Source: Neopusillimonas maritima
Lineage (GTDB): Bacteria > Pseudomonadota > Gammaproteobacteria > Burkholderiales > Burkholderiaceae_B
NCBI RefSeq assembly: GCF_040930455.2
Contig: NZ_CP170494.1
Strand: one strand, 5' to 3'
DNA length: 64,000 nt
How positions within the stretch are numbered: position 1 is the stretch's first letter; each line of letters opens with the position of its first letter. The translations under genes and the position numbers were made by a program. The notes under the pieces are model-generated. The model did no database searches, was not told where the DNA came from, and was given only the letters and a program-made list of their open reading frames with translations. Shown piece after piece: positions 15,969-24,308 of the stretch.

Positions 15969-17939
15969 TTACTTAAGGCAAATGGCACGAATTTGATCAC
16001 CGAATGGAGACGTGGCAGCGTATAAGAGATAGCGGCCACTTGGACTAAATCGTGGGTCCCACTCGTTCTCTGCCGTCCCAATACGTCTGATGGCCTTTTG
16101 ATCATGGCTGTCATTCCGCATCGTGAATACATCAAAATTTCCTCCCTCTCGCTGAGCAAATGCGAGCAGCAATCCATCCGCTGAAACAGCCGGATCCCAT
16201 TGCTCATAGTCGGACTGCATCACAAGTCGCTTAGCGGAGAGTGGTTCGTCGCGTTTCTTTGTGTAGACCTGGTATCGACCAGTCGAATTATTGATGAAAT
16301 ATATATCGCCATTTGTACTAGCGAATGGTCTCCAACTTTCTTCGCCAGGTATGGTAATTGGTCTCGGCATACCGGCGGACTCGGTCAGTTCATACAGAAC
16401 GGGAGGTTGTTGATCAACATGCTTATATCCCGAGAAGTAAATGGCATTGTCTGATCCGACATTCGCTATTGCGCCTTGCAACTCTTGGTCCACCAGTAGT
16501 TGTTTTGCTTTTCTGTCCCGGAGGTCAAAGACCATCAGACGGCGATCGTCCCCAGAGCGCTGAGTGAAGAGAATGCGCTGCTCATCAATCCACGTCGGAT
16601 GTTCAAGCCCCAAGGGATCACTACTTCGAAAAACCTCTTCCATCATGCCAGACACGATATTCAAAATGACAATCTCGCTTCCATCTAAGTGATTGCGCTG
16701 GAACAAGAGTCGCTGATCTGAACTGTCGAAGCTTGGGTAACGTCCTCGAAGAACATTTTCATGAAGGGGTGCAGTTAAGAGTGATTTTCCGCCTACTCGA
16801 AGATCCGGACACGTAAATGACTCTTGAGGAGTAATTGTGTTTTTTTCCCCAATGATCTGATGGAGTGTCTGAGCGATCACTTCTGAAGCCCATTTCGATC
16901 CGTAATTATTAAAGTGGATATGGTCGTCGTAGAAAAGAGTCGGCTTGTCTGATAGGGCCTCGAATGCTCTCGCGAGATCGATAATTCCAGCCGATTCTGT
17001 TTTTGCAACACTACGTATTGCCTCATTGAAAATATCCTGCTCTACGGACTGCCGACCAAGTGGTTGGGTCATTAGGACTGGCAACTGGCCATTGGCTTTG
17101 ATAACAGCGATGAGGTTTCGGAGGCTCTGCTCGAATATGTGAACGCGGCTTGATGCGACCCCTGAATAGGCATCAAGAGTCCTCTCGCTTACTTCGATAC
17201 CCTGTCCGTTCTCTGCCCGGTTAATTCTTCGAATTACAGCATCAGAGAGGAATAGCAAATTGCTATTAAGACGTGCCCAGTCCCACACGGATCGGATCAA
17301 CTCCGTTCCTGCGTCTATGAGTCCAATCGATGTGGCCTCCGAAGAATGTGAAAAATCAGATCGATACGTTTCGTTCAGCGTGAGCCGTAGTCTGTCGTTG
17401 ATGTTATGCATCACGACAACCACCTCAGCATCGCGGATGCTGCTGGAAGGATGATTTAAATAGAGATTTATGCTGTCGTGCGATGTGTGGCCGCGCACTC
17501 CCGCATTTAGACCTTCAAAACTTTGACTAGAAAACTTGCTCAGCTGAAATGCCGCAAGAAATGGGAATCGATACTGCTCATCGACCTCATTATTTTCAGT
17601 AGTAGATCCCCCGAGAAAAAGTATTTTCCGTGTCGAGTCTTGATATCGAATGTCCGGTGGTCCAAGAACAAGACCGAATGAGTCTGTCCGTAGTAGTCGC
17701 TTAAGTTCCGCATCAGGTTGTTCGTTTATAAACTCGTCAGCCAAATGGGGGCGGAGCCAGCGCGTTGTGGTCATCAACGGAGCGGACTGATTAAGGAATG
17801 TCCTAGTCTCAATGCGTGTAAGTTTGACGTTTTCGGTCCAACCTGCAATTAACTCGGCCAAGGCAAGTGTGCCGCCCAAGAGCGCAATTGCTACAGCTAT
17901 AAATAGGACTTTCTTTGCTCGTTCGCGAAGTGTAGACAT
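15969..17939 (-). CDS. Membrane-anchored SGNH hydrolase fused to a TolB-like propeller
   Basis: A 656-residue protein with three parts. Residues 11-31 form an uncleaved-type membrane anchor. Residues about 105-365 are an SGNH hydrolase: block I GGST with nucleophile S112, block II glycine around G147, block III N181 in HNINDR, block V D339 and H342 in DDHIHFNNYG. Residues about 370-656 contain WD40/PD40-like repeats (WDPAVSADG, EWDPRFSPSGRYLLYA) typical of TolB-type propellers. The catalytic part should face the periplasm. SGNH enzymes remove or transfer acyl esters. It is the last gene of the cargo operon, 23 bases after the carbamoyltransferase. The substrate is unknown. Confidence 0.8.
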   Translation of the reverse strand: MSTLRERAKKVLFIAVAIALLGGTLALAELIAGWTENVKLTRIETRTFLNQSAPLMTTTRWLRPHLADEFINEQPDAELKRLLRTDSFGLVLGPPDIRYQDSTRKILFLGGSTTENNEVDEQYRFPFLAAFQLSKFSSQSFEGLNAGVRGHTSHDSINLYLNHPSSSIRDAEVVVVMHNINDRLRLTLNETYRSDFSHSSEATSIGLIDAGTELIRSVWDWARLNSNLLFLSDAVIRRINRAENGQGIEVSERTLDAYSGVASSRVHIFEQSLRNLIAVIKANGQLPVLMTQPLGRQSVEQDIFNEAIRSVAKTESAGIIDLARAFEALSDKPTLFYDDHIHFNNYGSKWASEVIAQTLHQIIGEKNTITPQESFTCPDLRVGGKSLLTAPLHENVLRGRYPSFDSSDQRLLFQRNHLDGSEIVILNIVSGMMEEVFRSSDPLGLEHPTWIDEQRILFTQRSGDDRRLMVFDLRDRKAKQLLVDQELQGAIANVGSDNAIYFSGYKHVDQQPPVLYELTESAGMPRPITIPGEESWRPFASTNGDIYFINNSTGRYQVYTKKRDEPLSAKRLVMQSDYEQWDPAVSADGLLLAFAQREGGNFDVFTMRNDSHDQKAIRRIGTAENEWDPRFSPSGRYLLYAATSPFGDQIRAICLK

Positions 17940-17962
17940 TTCAGTATGAAACTAGAGTATGG

Positions 17963-19798
17963 TCAATCGAGTGCATAAAGCTCATGATGCGGGCCGGGCG
18001 ACACGACGGTTTGTTCGCTCTTCTCAAGAAAGCAGTTTCCCACGACGAGCACGTCAAGCCCAGTGCCAAGAAAACATTTGAAGGCATCTTCAGGAGTGTT
18101 TATGATTGGTTCGCCTCTAACGTTAAACGACGTGTTGACCAACACCGGACATCCGGTCATTTCCTTAAAGCGGCTTAACAGTCCGTGGAACCTAGGGTTT
18201 AGATCGCGACTCACAGTCTGGATCCGTGCAGTCCCGTCCACATGTGTGACCGCAGGTATGGTTGATCTTTGCACTGCCTGCTTATCCAGTCCGCTTACCT
18301 TATCGAAGCTGTCATTTCCTGGAATCCGCTGGTGCTCCGCCACTTCCCCCACTAACAACATATAAGGGCTAGTTTCGCTTAGGTCGAACCATTCTTTTAC
18401 ATCTTCCTCACGGACGCTGGGCGCGAAGGGACGGAATGACTCCCGAAATTTGATCTTCAGGTTGAGCTCCCGCTGGGCAGTCGGAGATCTGGGATCGGCG
18501 AGTATGCTTCTTGCCCCCAGCGCACGTGGGCCGAACTCCATACGACCGTTCATCCAGCCAACAGCCCTTCCATTCGCGAGAGCCTCTGCAGTTTTAGTCA
18601 GCAGCTGGCTCTCTTCGAACACATTGAAGCGAGCACCGCACGCTAATAACCGTTGCTCGATATCACTCTGAACATATTCGGGCCCTAGGAAAGCACCCTT
18701 CATTTCGTCGGAGGAGGATACAACGCGACTTCTGCCAAGCAGCTGGTAATTTAGGGCCAATGCAGCACCGACGGCTCCCCCTGCGTCTCCTGCTGCAGGC
18801 TGAATCCAGAGCCTATCGAAAATACCAGCCCGAGCCAGCTTACCGTTGGCAACACAGTTCAACGCCACACCTCCAGCAAGACACAAGTTTCGGGCACCAG
18901 TTTGCAGTGATATTGCTCGGCCTAAGCCCAATACAATTTCTTCAGTTACGGCTTGAATAGATGCGGCGATATCAAGATGGCGCTCTTCAAGTGTTGTCTC
19001 AGGTGTACGCGGCTTCCCCCCGAACAAATCATGAAAAGCTTCACTCGTCATAGTCAAGCCCGTACAGTAATTGAAGTAGTGCAGGTTGAGAGCGAACGAC
19101 CCGTCGGTCTTGATGTCAATGAGATTATTCTTAATTAGACCTGCGTACTTTGGCGTCCCATAAGGTGCCAGTCCCATCACCTTGTACTCGCCGGAGTTCA
19201 CCCGAAAGCCTAGGTAGTAAGTGAATGCTGAGTAAAGAAGCCCAATCGAATGAGGAAATTGAATCTCTTGTTCAATCGTCAGGCGATTTCCTTCCCCGAG
19301 CCCGACTGATGTTGTCGTCCACTCCCCAACTCCGTCCATCGTAAGAATTGCAGCCGAATCGAACGGCGAAGGGAAGAACGCACTCGCGGCATGACTTAGA
19401 TGATGCTCAGAGAAAGTTAAGCGGGGCTTCCAATTCACATTCTCATCAATGTGCTCATTCAAGTCGTGCAGTAACTGAGATTTCTGAAATAGTTTGTCCT
19501 TAATCCACTCGGGAAGAGCCTTTGAAAAGCTGCGAAAGCCTCGTGGAGCAAATGCGAGGTAAGTTTCAAGTAGCCTTTCAAACTTGAGAAACGGCTTGTC
19601 ATAGAAGACGACGTAGTCGACTTCAGAAGGTTTTGTATTGGAGTATCCCAAACAGAACTGGATCGCATTCATCGGAAAGCTTGCATCATGTTTGATTCGT
19701 GTAAATCGCTCCTCTTGCGCTGCACACTCGATCTTTCCATCTATGAGAAGGCACGCAGCAGCGTCATGGTAGTAAGCGGAAATGCCAAGAATACGCAT
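17963..19798 (-). CDS. O-carbamoyltransferase, NodU/CmcH/SxtI family
   Basis: This enzyme family transfers a carbamoyl group from carbamoyl phosphate, via carbamoyl-adenylate, to a hydroxyl of a sugar or natural product. The 611-residue protein has the N-terminal ASKHA-like half (MRILGISAYYHDAAACLL, AAQEERFTRIKHD, HHLSHAASAFFPSPF, MDGVGEW) and the C-terminal carbamoyltransferase domain (LAGGVALNCVANGK, AAGDAGGAVGAAL, FGPRALGARSILADPR, FRPFAPSV). The start at 19798 is where family members begin, four bases after the DUF5989 gene. Gene order SxtJ-DUF5989-carbamoyltransferase is the mobile counterpart of the sxtI/J/K genes of saxitoxin clusters. The acceptor is not known. Confidence 0.92.
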   Translation of the reverse strand: MRILGISAYYHDAAACLLIDGKIECAAQEERFTRIKHDASFPMNAIQFCLGYSNTKPSEVDYVVFYDKPFLKFERLLETYLAFAPRGFRSFSKALPEWIKDKLFQKSQLLHDLNEHIDENVNWKPRLTFSEHHLSHAASAFFPSPFDSAAILTMDGVGEWTTTSVGLGEGNRLTIEQEIQFPHSIGLLYSAFTYYLGFRVNSGEYKVMGLAPYGTPKYAGLIKNNLIDIKTDGSFALNLHYFNYCTGLTMTSEAFHDLFGGKPRTPETTLEERHLDIAASIQAVTEEIVLGLGRAISLQTGARNLCLAGGVALNCVANGKLARAGIFDRLWIQPAAGDAGGAVGAALALNYQLLGRSRVVSSSDEMKGAFLGPEYVQSDIEQRLLACGARFNVFEESQLLTKTAEALANGRAVGWMNGRMEFGPRALGARSILADPRSPTAQRELNLKIKFRESFRPFAPSVREEDVKEWFDLSETSPYMLLVGEVAEHQRIPGNDSFDKVSGLDKQAVQRSTIPAVTHVDGTARIQTVSRDLNPRFHGLLSRFKEMTGCPVLVNTSFNVRGEPIINTPEDAFKCFLGTGLDVLVVGNCFLEKSEQTVVSPGPHHELYALD

Positions 19799-19802
19799 AT
19801 AG

Positions 19803-19952
19803 TCAGAAAATCGTGTAGACGAAGGGCGCAAGAATTGAACCTTTGGCCGCGACCATCAAACCGCCCAACGCGAGCATGATCAGAATAATTGGAAGAAGCC
19901 AGAGCTTTTTTCTGGCTTTAAGAAACTGAAGCAGCTCGTACAACAGACTCAT
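19803..19952 (-). CDS. DUF5989 (SxtK-like) single-span micro-protein
   Basis: A 49-residue protein (MSLLYELLQFLKARKKLWLL...) with a short amphipathic N-terminus, a basic KARKK cluster and one membrane helix (about 18-38). Size and pattern match DUF5989 proteins, which accompany SxtJ and carbamoyltransferases; SxtK of saxitoxin clusters is of this kind. A longer reading back to 20066 is rejected because it overlaps the SxtJ-like gene. The gene lies 7 bases after SxtJ and 4 before the carbamoyltransferase. It may help tether the carbamoyltransferase to the membrane (inference). Confidence 0.8.
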   Translation of the reverse strand: MSLLYELLQFLKARKKLWLLPIILIMLALGGLMVAAKGSILAPFVYTIF

Positions 19953-19959
19953 AGGATTA

Positions 19960-20355
19960 TTAATATTGTTGGTTAAAGAAATCTTTTGGCTTACGCTCGG
20001 GCGGCGGCCGCTGAATCCAATAAGTAGAGCATCTGCGCCGCTTAAGCCTGAGAGCGTCTCGACCAAGCGACCGGGAAATAAGGGCAGTAGGAGTCACAAT
20101 TATGAAGTAGAGCGCTGTAAGAACCAGGGGGTTTACAAACGCTCCAAGCCGCTCACCAAACCATAGCCAGGCAAGCTTGAGCCTCCCGAATTTATTAGGG
20201 CAAAGAATCACCATAACTATCAAGATGGTCGTAAGTAACGCCAGCGACTGCGCGATAGCTATACTTTCTTTCCAAAAGGCGTAGGAAGCAGCTAATGCAG
20301 CAGCCGCACAGAGCAGTATTCCGAACGCCCTGTCTGAAGCCGTAGGCCTAGCCAT
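19960..20355 (-). CDS. SxtJ-family membrane protein
   Basis: A 131-residue protein with three predicted membrane helices (about 10-28, 32-52 and 72-95) and the family segment LCPNKFGRLKLAWLWFGERLGAFVNPLVL. The C-terminal tail is basic and proline-rich (QRPPPERKPKDFF). SxtJ proteins are of unknown biochemical role and are found beside carbamoyltransferases. It starts 85 bases after hxsC on the same strand and is followed closely by the DUF5989 gene, so it opens the carbamoylation half of the operon. Confidence 0.82.
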   Translation of the reverse strand: MARPTASDRAFGILLCAAAALAASYAFWKESIAIAQSLALLTTILIVMVILCPNKFGRLKLAWLWFGERLGAFVNPLVLTALYFIIVTPTALISRSLGRDALRLKRRRCSTYWIQRPPPERKPKDFFNQQY

Positions 20356-20440
20356 CGGTTGAAAGAAGTAAAGTCGTGGAACTTGATCTCAAGCTAATTT
20401 CAGTTTTTGAAAGTAGGGTGTCGATGACCACAAGGACTCC

Positions 20441-21613
20441 TCACAAAAAGGGGGTCAGCGATTGACTGTACCCGTTACGAATACCTGATGAAAAGAATCC
20501 ACCGCATTCGCTCTTCCGACGACAAGGCTCACATTCCTTCGCAAACTCGTTTTTCCAATCTGAGATGGACTTGACGTAGACTGGAAAGACGTCTGCATTG
20601 ACCAAGCAAAGGGGATGGTTGTAGACCGCCGCCCGGATGCCGTAGCTTGTTAAAATTTGTACTGCTTCGCTGAGCTGATCCTTATATTCGACTGGATCGA
20701 CCCAAAGAGTGTCGATGTTTGCTCTGGCGAAACCAATATTCTCGAGGCCCATCAAAGCTACCTGATCAACAAAGAGCAGATTCCTAGCAATGAAACTGGC
20801 CAGCTCGGGTAAACCATCGCACGTTTGTTTGTGGATAACTACTCTTATCTCGACCCTCTGCTTGTAGCGCTTGAGATTAATTACGCCCCGCACCGTCTCG
20901 TCAAACGCGCCTTTAGATTGAACAACATAGTCATGCAAGCTGGCGTCAGCTGAGTAAATTGGTATTCCGATCATTAAATCGGGATGCTCTACCTGAGCGT
21001 AGGCCTTAGCGTATTTCTCATCGGCAAAGGCTCGTCCATTAGACAGCACGTGTACACTCGTTTTGGGTAGCCAGTTTTTAATGTGTTGGAGCAACTTGAT
21101 GAAGCCACCCCCGTAGATTGTGGGCTCTCCTCCAGTGAAACCAATTTCTGCTGTTTCACGGGGTATCATTTTGATAGCTTCGAAAGCTTCATTGAGGAGC
21201 CAACTATCATCAACGCGTTTAGGTGGCTGAGAACACATCAGGCAGTAGTGATTACACTGCTCCGTGAGCAAGATACTGTTGTGGCTTGAATTGGCACGAA
21301 AGATTGATCGAATACGGCCATCGGGAGATAAACTCACGACATCCCCATCACCAAAGTAGTCAAACTCTGGACCTAGGCGGGTTATTTTCTCGGGTGGAAT
21401 TCCTTCGAGCGAGGCACCCGGAAGAGCGAAGTAGCGCTTGAAGCCGCTAGGTGCAGTCGAAGAGTCTCGTGCGAGAAATGCCTTCATATCCCGTAAGGGC
21501 GAGGGCAAAGTGGCATTAGTCGACAGGCTATAAAGACCTGGTTCCTTGGTGTCAGAAGCAACCTCCGACTTGCGAATTACTCTACCCGAAAGCGTCAGCA
21601 TCTGTTGGCCCAC
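20441..21613 (-). CDS. hxsC: His-Xaa-Ser system radical SAM protein HxsC
   Basis: A 390-residue radical-SAM enzyme. An N-terminal domain of about 110 residues precedes the CxxxCxxC motif (C120, C124, C127 in CNHYCLMCSQP), which binds the SAM-cleaving 4Fe-4S cluster. The GFTGGEPT SAM-binding segment follows. C361, C364 and C370 near the end could ligate a second cluster. The sequence style and its place directly after HxsB identify it as HxsC, the second radical-SAM protein of Hxs loci. It starts within the last 19 bases of hxsB. The reaction is not established to my knowledge. Confidence 0.88.
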   Translation of the reverse strand: MGQQMLTLSGRVIRKSEVASDTKEPGLYSLSTNATLPSPLRDMKAFLARDSSTAPSGFKRYFALPGASLEGIPPEKITRLGPEFDYFGDGDVVSLSPDGRIRSIFRANSSHNSILLTEQCNHYCLMCSQPPKRVDDSWLLNEAFEAIKMIPRETAEIGFTGGEPTIYGGGFIKLLQHIKNWLPKTSVHVLSNGRAFADEKYAKAYAQVEHPDLMIGIPIYSADASLHDYVVQSKGAFDETVRGVINLKRYKQRVEIRVVIHKQTCDGLPELASFIARNLLFVDQVALMGLENIGFARANIDTLWVDPVEYKDQLSEAVQILTSYGIRAAVYNHPLCLVNADVFPVYVKSISDWKNEFAKECEPCRRKSECGGFFSSGIRNGYSQSLTPFL

Positions 21614-23055
21614 CCCATAAAGATAGTTTTTACTTTGGGGTCAGACCTCATCCGCTCCAGAAGGAGCTTAACCACGCCCATGATGCGCTTGCAGAACTCG
21701 GATTCTGGCTTTCTGCCGAGCACATCCCCATGCATTGCGTAGTGGAATACTGGATCAGCGCCACACCAGGGCTCAAAAGCACAGTCACTGCACATGGGAG
21801 CCGACAACGTGAATGAGTCTTCTAGTGGGCCAAGTAGCGCTTCATTGGTAAATACATCTTCATAGCTGCTCGTGTTCAGGTTGCCGATTTTAAAGGTCGT
21901 GTCACCCATTTCACGCAACATTCGACTTTCGTCCGACGCGTAAATATCACCGTCATAGTTGAAGACTACTGCACCAATGCCAGCACCAGATGGGTTCATT
22001 AAATCAACGAAGCCAGGATCGTTCGACGTCAGCATTTTGGTCAGCATTAGCGCAGCGAAATGCTCGGTGAACCTGACCCCCTGCTTGTTGACTTCAATAA
22101 TGTAGTCGAGCCCTTCCTCGTAAAATTTTAGCCATCTTTCGACGTTGTATGCGCCATAGCTCTTAGTTTTGATCGCAAATCCATAAGGCGATAAATGGCG
22201 TAAGAAGATTCCATCAAAACCAAGTTTTAGGTACTCGTCAACAATGTCTCTAACTCGAGTCAAGCTGGCCGGAGACGTAGTCATTAAGGCCGAAACAGCG
22301 TCATAACCTAGCGCACTGCGCGCCTTTTCAAGGCCTTCTACGAACCGTGCGTGGCTGTCACGGCCGGGTCTGGGGCGGTTATGATTGTGTAAGTCTTCAG
22401 GACCGTCGAGTGAGCTGGACAAATAAATTTTATGTGACTTACAAAAAGCCAAAACGTCGTCGGTTACGAGTGACAAGGTGGTTGTGATAACAAACTGAAG
22501 ATCACGTTGCTGAGTTTCATTAATTTCTTTGGCCCTCAGTACGATATGCTTGACCAAGTCGAAGTTGAGCAACGGCTCACCACCTTGGAACTCGATCTTG
22601 ATGGCAGGGTTCGGTGATCGAAAGACAATGGCGAGGGCTTTTTCGGCCATGTCTATAGTCATATCAAAGGCAGCCCTGTTCTCAGATTGGCGTGATACCT
22701 GGCAATACTGGCAACTATGATCGCATCTCAGCGTTACCACGAAAATATGCAAGTTGGTGAAGTTTCGGAGCTTGCTATATTTTGTACGCGTTTTAAGACC
22801 TAAGAGCTCAACACTGGCCTCATCCCCAAGCTCTCGGATGAAGTGGCGAGAGCGCATCAAGGAGTAAGTTTTGCTACTTGGATCGAGGTTCTTGTTAACT
22901 GTAGCGCGCAACTCATCACGTGAGATGAAAGCAAATTCGCCCACGAAGTTTGTGATGACAACATCATCTTCGCTTAATGGTTCGAACTTAAAGGGCAGCA
23001 ATTCATACTGACCTTTATTGGCCTGATACTCAACAAGAGGTTTAAATTTTGTCAC
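21595..23055 (-). CDS. hxsB: His-Xaa-Ser system radical SAM maturase HxsB
   Basis: A 486-residue radical-SAM peptide maturase. The SAM-cluster motif is C111, C115, C118 (CDHSCQYC), followed by IEFQGGEPLLNFD. A C-terminal SPASM-type region (C422, C425, C431, C455 in CSDCAFEPWCG...EFC) should bind auxiliary iron-sulfur clusters, as in enzymes that crosslink or epimerise ribosomal peptides. The start is a GTG sharing GTGA with the hxsD stop, so the two are coupled. The expected substrate is HxsA, encoded just upstream. Only the family placement is known; the bond formed is not. Confidence 0.92.
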   Translation of the reverse strand: MTKFKPLVEYQANKGQYELLPFKFEPLSEDDVVITNFVGEFAFISRDELRATVNKNLDPSSKTYSLMRSRHFIRELGDEASVELLGLKTRTKYSKLRNFTNLHIFVVTLRCDHSCQYCQVSRQSENRAAFDMTIDMAEKALAIVFRSPNPAIKIEFQGGEPLLNFDLVKHIVLRAKEINETQQRDLQFVITTTLSLVTDDVLAFCKSHKIYLSSSLDGPEDLHNHNRPRPGRDSHARFVEGLEKARSALGYDAVSALMTTSPASLTRVRDIVDEYLKLGFDGIFLRHLSPYGFAIKTKSYGAYNVERWLKFYEEGLDYIIEVNKQGVRFTEHFAALMLTKMLTSNDPGFVDLMNPSGAGIGAVVFNYDGDIYASDESRMLREMGDTTFKIGNLNTSSYEDVFTNEALLGPLEDSFTLSAPMCSDCAFEPWCGADPVFHYAMHGDVLGRKPESEFCKRIMGVVKLLLERMRSDPKVKTIFMGWANRC

Positions 23056-23336
23056 CCTTGTAACCCCGTGCGTGAAAACGTATAGGCCAAGATCAAGTTG
23101 CGAACAGCCTCTGTCTCTTCTTTTATCTGCTTTCGTAGTTGTTGATCTAGCAGTTCACGCTTGAAGTTCGCGACGTGATCGTCGAGTCTCTCTTCGTGAC
23201 CTTCAACAGGATCGATTGTGCAAACCAACTCATCTCCAACTGGTTCGATCAAGATCGTGAGGCGATCAATGAACCTGTAGGCGGCTTTTTGCGTTGCTTC
23301 AATACTGTAGATTTCTTTGTTTAAATTTAATTTCAT
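23052..23336 (-). CDS. hxsD: His-Xaa-Ser system protein HxsD
   Basis: A 94-residue acidic protein (MKLNLNKEIYSIEATQKAAYRFIDR...) that matches HxsD in size, sequence pattern and position between HxsA and HxsB. A recognition or chaperone role for the precursor peptide is plausible by analogy with other radical-SAM peptide systems, but unproven. The start at 23336 has a GGAAA upstream; an alternative at 23384 would add 16 residues. The stop overlaps the GTG of hxsB. Confidence 0.85.
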   Translation of the reverse strand: MKLNLNKEIYSIEATQKAAYRFIDRLTILIEPVGDELVCTIDPVEGHEERLDDHVANFKRELLDQQLRKQIKEETEAVRNLILAYTFSRTGLQG

Positions 23337-23400
23337 TATTAATTTCCAAAGAAAAAAGTCCTCATACGGCGGACTGCCACTCAAGTGATGAAGGGCTTAA

Positions 23401-23700
23401 CTAGCGGCTCGAATAGTGAGACCTGTGAGAACTGTGGGAACTGTGGGAACTGTGAGATCGGTGGGAAGAGTGATACGCCATCAGCAGACCAGAATCTTCC
23501 GATTTTTTGAGAATAAAGTCGTATTCGTCGCCATTTGTGTTCTTAACGGTGAAATTCTCACCCAAAACCGTACCTTGGCTCACAGTGGCGTTGGGAGAGT
23601 CTTTAGCAAACGAGGCACTAGATACATTTCCGGGACTCGGTGCTGCATCGGCGGCAAAAGCTGCCGCTAAGCTAGCGAACGCAGTAAGAAATTTTTTCAT
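23401..23700 (-). CDS. hxsA: His-Xaa-Ser repeat precursor peptide HxsA
   Basis: A 99-residue precursor. Residues 1-20 form a signal peptide (MKKFLTAFASLAAAFAADAA, likely cut after ADA or the following A), 21-75 an acidic middle region, and 77-99 seven consecutive H-x-S triplets (HSS, HRS, HSS, HSS, HSS, HRS, HYS) followed by SR. This is the defining feature of HxsA, presumed substrate of HxsB and HxsC. The modified peptide should be exported to the periplasm. The ribosome-binding site is strong (AGGAGAATTCT before ATG), which fits high expression of a substrate relative to its enzymes. It is the first gene of the cargo operon. Confidence 0.9.
   Translation of the reverse strand: MKKFLTAFASLAAAFAADAAPSPGNVSSASFAKDSPNATVSQGTVLGENFTVKNTNGDEYDFILKKSEDSGLLMAYHSSHRSHSSHSSHSSHRSHYSSR
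23404..23472 (-). repeat. Seven 9-bp units encoding the H-x-S triplets
   Basis: Near-identical 9-bp units (tgggaactg and variants on the plus strand) encode the C-terminal His-Xaa-Ser region of HxsA. Adjacent identical units could change in number by slippage without loss of frame. Confidence 0.85.
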
Positions 23701-23787
23701 AGAATTCTCCTAAAGTTTCGTAACACCTTATCAGCTGGTTATAGAAATCGCAACATAATTTGATAGAGCCGCCCTCCATTTCGCATT

Positions 23788-23982
23788 TTGTCTGAGGCGC
23801 GTCGCAGTTCGGTCGAATGTATCGTCAAGCAGCCAAGCCACGCATTGCGGTACCGTTTTACAACCGACCTACAGCAAACCCGTAGGGAAAACGTTGCCGT
23901 AAAAGAGCTGCTGGGGCACGTTGAACCTGGAATCACTACGATCTACAAGCTCGGGCGTTGTTACTGGATCGGTTGCAAATAA
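23788..23982 (+). pseudogene. Remnant of a tyrosine recombinase C-terminus
   Basis: The plus-strand frame reads VKQPSHALRYRFTTDLQQ...VAVKELLGHVEPGITTIYKLGR. This aligns by eye with the C-terminal catalytic part of integron-type integrases: HxLR box, LLGH and the TTxIY tyrosine region. Only about 60 residues remain and there is no N-terminal part. It marks an old recombination event near the right end of the island, separate from the active integrase. Confidence 0.5.
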
Positions 23983-24066
23983 TGTCTGGTAGTAGTTATA
24001 GTCGCCTTGCCGTTCGCATGGGGATTCCCGGACGTGCTGTTCTGTGAAGGAAACTTCCTTGGGCAT
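23869..24066 (-). CDS. Small protein of unknown function, possibly chimeric
   Basis: A 65-residue frame with an excellent ribosome-binding site (TAGGAGCAAAC before ATG at 24066). The first 40 residues (MPKEVSFTEQHVRESPCERQ...) look like ordinary coding sequence. The last 25 are antisense to the recombinase remnant, which suggests that the original 3' end was replaced by recombination. It lies upstream of hxsA on the same strand. No family was recognised. Confidence 0.4.
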   Translation of the reverse strand: MPKEVSFTEQHVRESPCERQGDYNYYQTLFATDPVTTPELVDRSDSRFNVPQQLFYGNVFPTGLL

Positions 24067-24267
24067 GTTTGCTCCTACAAAAATGTGTAATTGGAAGGTT
24101 CTGATTAGGCTGGTCCCAGCCGGGCGAATGGCGTGCAAACGGATAAAGCGAGCACATTCTTGCAATATTTCTTACATTGCTTTGAATAGGGCTATATCGC
24201 TCTATTCGTTGAGCTAATCAGTGTATGTTTCATTTCCACTATAGAGATTTAAAGGCAGTAGAGTTAC

Positions 24268-24279
24268 ATACTGTAGTAT
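24268..24279. promoter_or_regulatory. Possible operator for the XRE regulator
   Basis: The inverted repeat ATACT-GT-AGTAT lies about 30 bases upstream of the XRE gene start. Small XRE proteins often bind such short dyads to control their own promoter. The assignment rests only on symmetry and position. Confidence 0.3.
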
Positions 24280-24308
24280 ATTAAGCAGTAGTCCGCCACT
24301 CTTCGTGC

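Noticed and set aside
19953..20066. Longer N-terminus for the DUF5989 protein
   Set aside because: It would overlap the SxtJ-like gene in another frame and lacks the family start MSLLYELLQFLKARK at residue 1.
23404..23472. Short repeat array as CRISPR or iterons
   Set aside because: The 9-bp units are in frame and encode the H-x-S triplets of HxsA.
23416..23670. Plus-strand frame over hxsA
   Set aside because: It is a shadow of hxsA; hxsA has a signal peptide, a strong ribosome-binding site and family features.
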